This document shows, piece by piece, positions 61,017 to 64,000 of a stretch of 64,000 bases of DNA (within the stretch, counting starts at the first letter, position 1; each line of letters opens with the position of its first letter). The stretch is from positions 186,001-250,000 of the forward strand of contig NZ_JAFBFW010000004.1 in assembly GCF_016909495.1 (NCBI RefSeq), read 5' to 3'. A program made the position numbers and the translations under genes. The notes under the pieces were generated by a model, which saw only the letters and a list, made by a program, of their open reading frames with translations, made no database searches and was not told where the DNA came from. The DNA is from Pantoea coffeiphila (lineage in GTDB: Bacteria > Pseudomonadota > Gammaproteobacteria > Enterobacterales > Enterobacteriaceae).

Positions 61017-62026
61017 CAGTACATATACTCCTGCACCAGCCTCTCGGCCGTTTTCACCGCCATCAGCGCGCCGCCAAAGCGCACGTTGTCGGCCACTGAC
61101 CAGAACTGCAGCAGCTCCGGGATGCCGTAATCGTTGCGCAGACAGCCGATGCTCAGGTGCGCGCTGCCGGAGGCATCCCCCACCGGCGTCGGATAATCCG
61201 TTTCATCGGTGACGTTGATATCTTCCGCTTCCAGCAGGATTTCACGCGCTTCTTCGGCGGAAACCGGGCGCAGATTTTCGATATGTACAATCTGAGCGTT
61301 ACCGTAGAACACCGGTGCCTGCACGGTACTGACCGCAATCGGTAAACCTTCGTCCTGCAGCACTTTACGCACCTGCTCCACCAGCTGACGCTCCTGCGCC
61401 ACGCTGCCTTCGGCATCGGGCAGAAGCGGTAACAGGTTAAACGCCAGCTGGCGGCCGAAGTGGCTCTCTTCCACCGGCATACCGTTCAGCAAACGCGCGC
61501 TCTCACCGGCCAGCGAATCTACCGCCACCTTACCGTGGGAAGACACCGCCAGCAGATTGGTCACCTGTAAGCGGCCCAGCCCGGCATTATCAACCAGCGG
61601 CTTGATCGCGCTCAGCAGCTGGCTGGTTAAGCCGTCCGCTACGGTAACAATGTTGCGGTTTCGGTAGTCGGCCAGCACCTGCGGGTTAACGTCCGGCACC
61701 ACCAGCGGTACATCCGGCTCCAGCGCGAACAGGTCACTGCTGTCAATCACCAGGCATCCGGCGTTGGCGGCATCGTCCGCATAGCGGGCGGAAGCTTCAC
61801 GGCCGGCAGCGAAAAACGCCAGCTGCGCCTGTGACCAGTCAAAGTCTGCCGCATCGGTCACCCGCACCGATTTACCCTCGAAGCGCAGCACTTCGCCCGC
61901 GCTGCGCTCGCTTGCCAGTAAATACAGCTCACCAACCGGGAACTGGCGTTCAGCCAGTAATTCCAGTAAAGCTCCCCCTACTGCGCCTGTTGCGCCCAAT
62001 AGCGCGATATTCCAGCCGTCAGACAT
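61016..62026 (-). CDS. usg: Usg, aspartate-semialdehyde-dehydrogenase-like protein
   Basis: 336 residues, NAD(P)-binding Rossmann N terminus ([25 protein letters not shown], ~6-30) and a dehydrogenase-like second domain. In true aspartate-semialdehyde dehydrogenases the NPNCTT block holds the catalytic Cys; the aligned segment here reads [15 protein letters not shown], so the Cys is replaced by Gly. The C-terminal histidine region is also weak. It is probably non-catalytic; the function is unknown. One base overlap with truA, ~106 bases after pdxB. Confidence 0.93.
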   Translation of the reverse strand: MSDGWNIALLGATGAVGGALLELLAERQFPVGELYLLASERSAGEVLRFEGKSVRVTDAADFDWSQAQLAFFAAGREASARYADDAANAGCLVIDSSDLFALEPDVPLVVPDVNPQVLADYRNRNIVTVADGLTSQLLSAIKPLVDNAGLGRLQVTNLLAVSSHGKVAVDSLAGESARLLNGMPVEESHFGRQLAFNLLPLLPDAEGSVAQERQLVEQVRKVLQDEGLPIAVSTVQAPVFYGNAQIVHIENLRPVSAEEAREILLEAEDINVTDETDYPTPVGDASGSAHLSIGCLRNDYGIPELLQFWSVADNVRFGGALMAVKTAERLVQEYMY

Positions 62027-62051
62027 GTTGGTTTACTCCAGATAATGACAC

Positions 62052-62079
62052 AAAAAAAGTGCGGTGCCGGAACACCGCA
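62052..62079 (-). terminator. terminator-like hairpin between pdxB and usg
   Basis: On minus, ~55 bases after the pdxB stop: seven-pair stem TGCGGTG/CACCGCA with a six-base loop, then ACTTTTTTT. It lies 26 bases before the usg start, so usg-truA-dedA probably depend on partial readthrough or a local promoter. Confidence 0.85.
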
Positions 62080-62132
62080 ATGTTTCAGAATACTTCCCAT
62101 AAAGGGAGGGGAACGCACTGTTTTACAAATAC

Positions 62133-63260
62133 TTACTCACCGGTCGCATTAAAACCCAGCTTCGCCAGCAGCGAGGCCGTTTCGGCGTTGTCGCACACGA
62201 CCCGCAGCGATGACCATTCACGGCGTTCCAGATAGTTCTTCCGCAGGCGGTCAAACTCACCCGGAATGGCGGCCACATGGCGCAGCGGTGCGTCATCGCG
62301 GCGCACATCATACACCAGATGCACCAGGCGTTTCAGCGTTGGCTGATCCAGCTCGCCGCGCAGGGTAATGGTGCCGAATTCCGGGGCGGGCAGCAGTGTG
62401 TCCAGCGGCACCTGCTGCGGCTGGCCGATAAACTGCGTCCAGGCCTCGAACACCTGAGTGGTGCCGCGCGCCTTCCCTTCCAGCGTGTAACCGGCGATAT
62501 GGGCGGTGGCGATATCCACTTTATCCAGCAGCGGCAGCGACAGTTCCGGTTCCGGCTCCCAGACATCCAGTACCACGCTCAGATCGTCGCGCTGCTCCAA
62601 CACGTTCAGCAGCGCGGCGTTATCCACCACCGGGCCACGGCAGGCGTTGATCAGGATAGTGCCGGGTTTTAACGCCCGCAGCAGCGCCTCGTCGGCGATG
62701 TGCAGCGTCTGGTACGGCCCCTGCTTAAACAGCGGGGTATGGAAGGTCAGCACGTCGGCTTCGGCCACCAGCGTTTCCAGCGGCAGGAACTCGCCCGCAT
62801 CCCCGCGATCGGCGCGCGGCGGATCGCACAGCAGCGTACGGATGCCTAATGCTTCCAGCCGCGCCTGCAGGCGTCCGCCAACGTTGCCAACGCCAACGAT
62901 GCCGACGGTGCGATCTTTCAACAGGAAGCCGTCGCGTTCGGCCAGCAGCAGCAGCGCGGAAAAAACGTATTCCACCACGGCAATGGCGTTACAGCCGGGA
63001 GCCGCAGAGAAGGCGATATCCTGCTGGTTGAGATAGTTCTCGTCGATATGATCGGTGCCTGCTGTTGCGGTGCCGACAAATTTAACCGGCTTACCGTCAA
63101 GCAGTGCGGCGTTCACTTTGGTCACCGAACGCACCATCAGGCCGTCGGCATCATCCAGCTCCGCCGCCGGGATTGGGCGTCCGGGAACAGCAACCACGGT
63201 GCCGGTACGGCTGAACAGCTCACGCGCATACGGCATATTTTCATCAACGAGGATTTTCAC
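62133..63260 (-). CDS. pdxB: 4-phosphoerythronate dehydrogenase
   Basis: 375 residues (E. coli 378). Second step of DXP-dependent pyridoxal phosphate synthesis. D-2-hydroxyacid dehydrogenase family: Rossmann motif [20 protein letters not shown] (~119-138), [14 protein letters not shown] (Arg ~206) and the catalytic His in [18 protein letters not shown] (~252-269). The C-terminal ~85 residues form the PdxB dimerisation domain. Confidence 0.97.
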   Translation of the reverse strand: MKILVDENMPYARELFSRTGTVVAVPGRPIPAAELDDADGLMVRSVTKVNAALLDGKPVKFVGTATAGTDHIDENYLNQQDIAFSAAPGCNAIAVVEYVFSALLLLAERDGFLLKDRTVGIVGVGNVGGRLQARLEALGIRTLLCDPPRADRGDAGEFLPLETLVAEADVLTFHTPLFKQGPYQTLHIADEALLRALKPGTILINACRGPVVDNAALLNVLEQRDDLSVVLDVWEPEPELSLPLLDKVDIATAHIAGYTLEGKARGTTQVFEAWTQFIGQPQQVPLDTLLPAPEFGTITLRGELDQPTLKRLVHLVYDVRRDDAPLRHVAAIPGEFDRLRKNYLERREWSSLRVVCDNAETASLLAKLGFNATGE

Positions 63261-63350
63261 TAGCGGTATCCAGTCTGGCTTAATAAGGAGCGCTATTCTG
63301 CCATAAAGCCCCCTGCCGAATAACCCCCCGTTTGCCCGAAAGCTGCCCCC

Positions 63351-64000
63351 TCAGATGCGCTGGCGATAGCGCTCCGGCGTGGTGCCTGACTGCTGATGAA
63401 ACATCACAATCAGCGCCGATGCCGAACTGTAGCCCAGCTCTAGCGCCACCTCCTGTACACTCTTGCCCTGTTCAAGCAGCGCCACGGCGTGCAAAAAGCG
63501 CAGGCGCTGCCGCCACTCGCTAAACGACATTCCCAGCAGCGCCTGGCAGCGGCGCGACAGCGTGCGTTCGGTGGTGTACACGCGGCTGGCCCACTGCGCC
63601 AGCGTGGTGTTATCGGCCGGATTCAGCTCCAGCGCCTGTAACACCGGGGCCAGATATTTATCGCTGGTCGACGGCAGGTAGCTGGGGCCGATCTGCGCCT
63701 GCCGCAGCTGATCGAGCAGCACCTCACCCAGACGGCGATCTTCTGCCGTTTCCGGCACCAGCAGCTCGCGCGCGGCGATATCGTCCATAATGGCGTGCAC
63801 AATCGGACTGACTCTGAGCAGGCAGGCACGATCGGGCAGCTGATGGCACAGCGAACCGGCGATGTTCAGCGTGCGGAAAAAGGCCTGACGGTGGTTATAG
63901 CTGGCGTGGATCTTTCCGGGGGGTATCCAGATGGGAATATTGGCCGGGGTTAACAGACGCTCGCCCTCTACCTGCATCTCCAGCACGTTGCATTTTACAA
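63351..64000 (-). CDS. AraC-family transcriptional regulator, 5' part missing (window edge)
   Basis: About 216 codons are visible; the frame stays open to base 64000, so the true start lies outside. The N-terminal part is a cupin-type AraC ligand-binding domain (RLLTPANIPIWIPPGKIHASYNH). The C-terminal ~100 residues contain two HTH motifs: TTLAQWASRVYTTERTLSRRCQALLGMSFSEWRQRLR and SVQEVALELGYSSASALIVMFHQQSGTTPERYRQ. The subgroup resembles YdhB/NimR-like regulators that often control a neighbouring exporter. The target is unknown; it lies 90 bases upstream, in chromosome terms, of pdxB, same strand. Confidence 0.88.
   Translation of the reverse strand, partial: VKCNVLEMQVEGERLLTPANIPIWIPPGKIHASYNHRQAFFRTLNIAGSLCHQLPDRACLLRVSPIVHAIMDDIAARELLVPETAEDRRLGEVLLDQLRQAQIGPSYLPSTSDKYLAPVLQALELNPADNTTLAQWASRVYTTERTLSRRCQALLGMSFSEWRQRLRFLHAVALLEQGKSVQEVALELGYSSASALIVMFHQQSGTTPERYRQRI

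Overview
The window is a chromosomal segment of a member of the Enterobacterales. Gene content, gene order and protein sequences closely follow the E. coli/Salmonella segment running from menE through nuo, ackA-pta and his transport to pdxB. Differences from E. coli (no menF, one amino-acid binding protein instead of argT plus hisJ, and an inserted heme-type locus) make an Erwiniaceae-like genus such as Erwinia or Pantoea plausible. That placement is an inference from gene content.

Layout. 0-4.6 kb: menaquinone genes menD-menH-menB-menC-menE on the minus strand (menE is cut by the window edge). 4.7-7.6 kb: elaB, opgD (periplasmic glucan) and elaA. 7.65-22.6 kb: the complete 13-gene nuo operon for NADH dehydrogenase I, with fused nuoCD, transcribed on minus from a 0.67-kb regulatory region that contains a perfect 22-bp palindrome. 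23.3-27.1 kb: lrhA with a very long leader, alaA and yfbR.

27.1-34.1 kb: an island between yfbR and yfbS, genes that are adjacent in E. coli. It carries, in transcription order on minus, a TonB-dependent receptor with an STN signalling domain, a second TonB, a small secreted protein with a Slam-dependent C-terminal barrel (hemophilin-like), and a Slam (DUF560) outer-membrane translocon. I read this as a type XI secretion/heme-capture module. It is the most interesting system in the window.

34.2-41.7 kb: yfbS, hxpA(yfbT), yfbU, yfbV, then ackA-pta (acetate/acetyl-P). 41.7-42.2 kb: an unexplained GC-rich, highly self-complementary element. 42.2-47.4 kb: an ascorbate-family PTS (IIA, IIB, IIC) co-transcribed with a split transketolase and divergent from a LacI-type regulator, with two near-identical palindromic operators between them; the substrate is unknown. 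47.5-49.9 kb: yfcD (Nudix), yfcF (GST), yfcH.

50-53.1 kb: histidine/basic amino-acid ABC transporter hisJQMP with a good sigma-54 promoter match and clustered NtrC-like half-sites. 53.4-63.3 kb: ubiX, purF, cvpA (with a PurR box), dedD, folC, accD, dedA, truA, usg and pdxB, all on minus. 63.35-64 kb: an AraC-family regulator cut by the right edge. I saw no tRNA, rRNA, CRISPR array, prophage or insertion sequence. Starts were moved inward from the longest open frame wherever a Shine-Dalgarno sequence and family length agreed.
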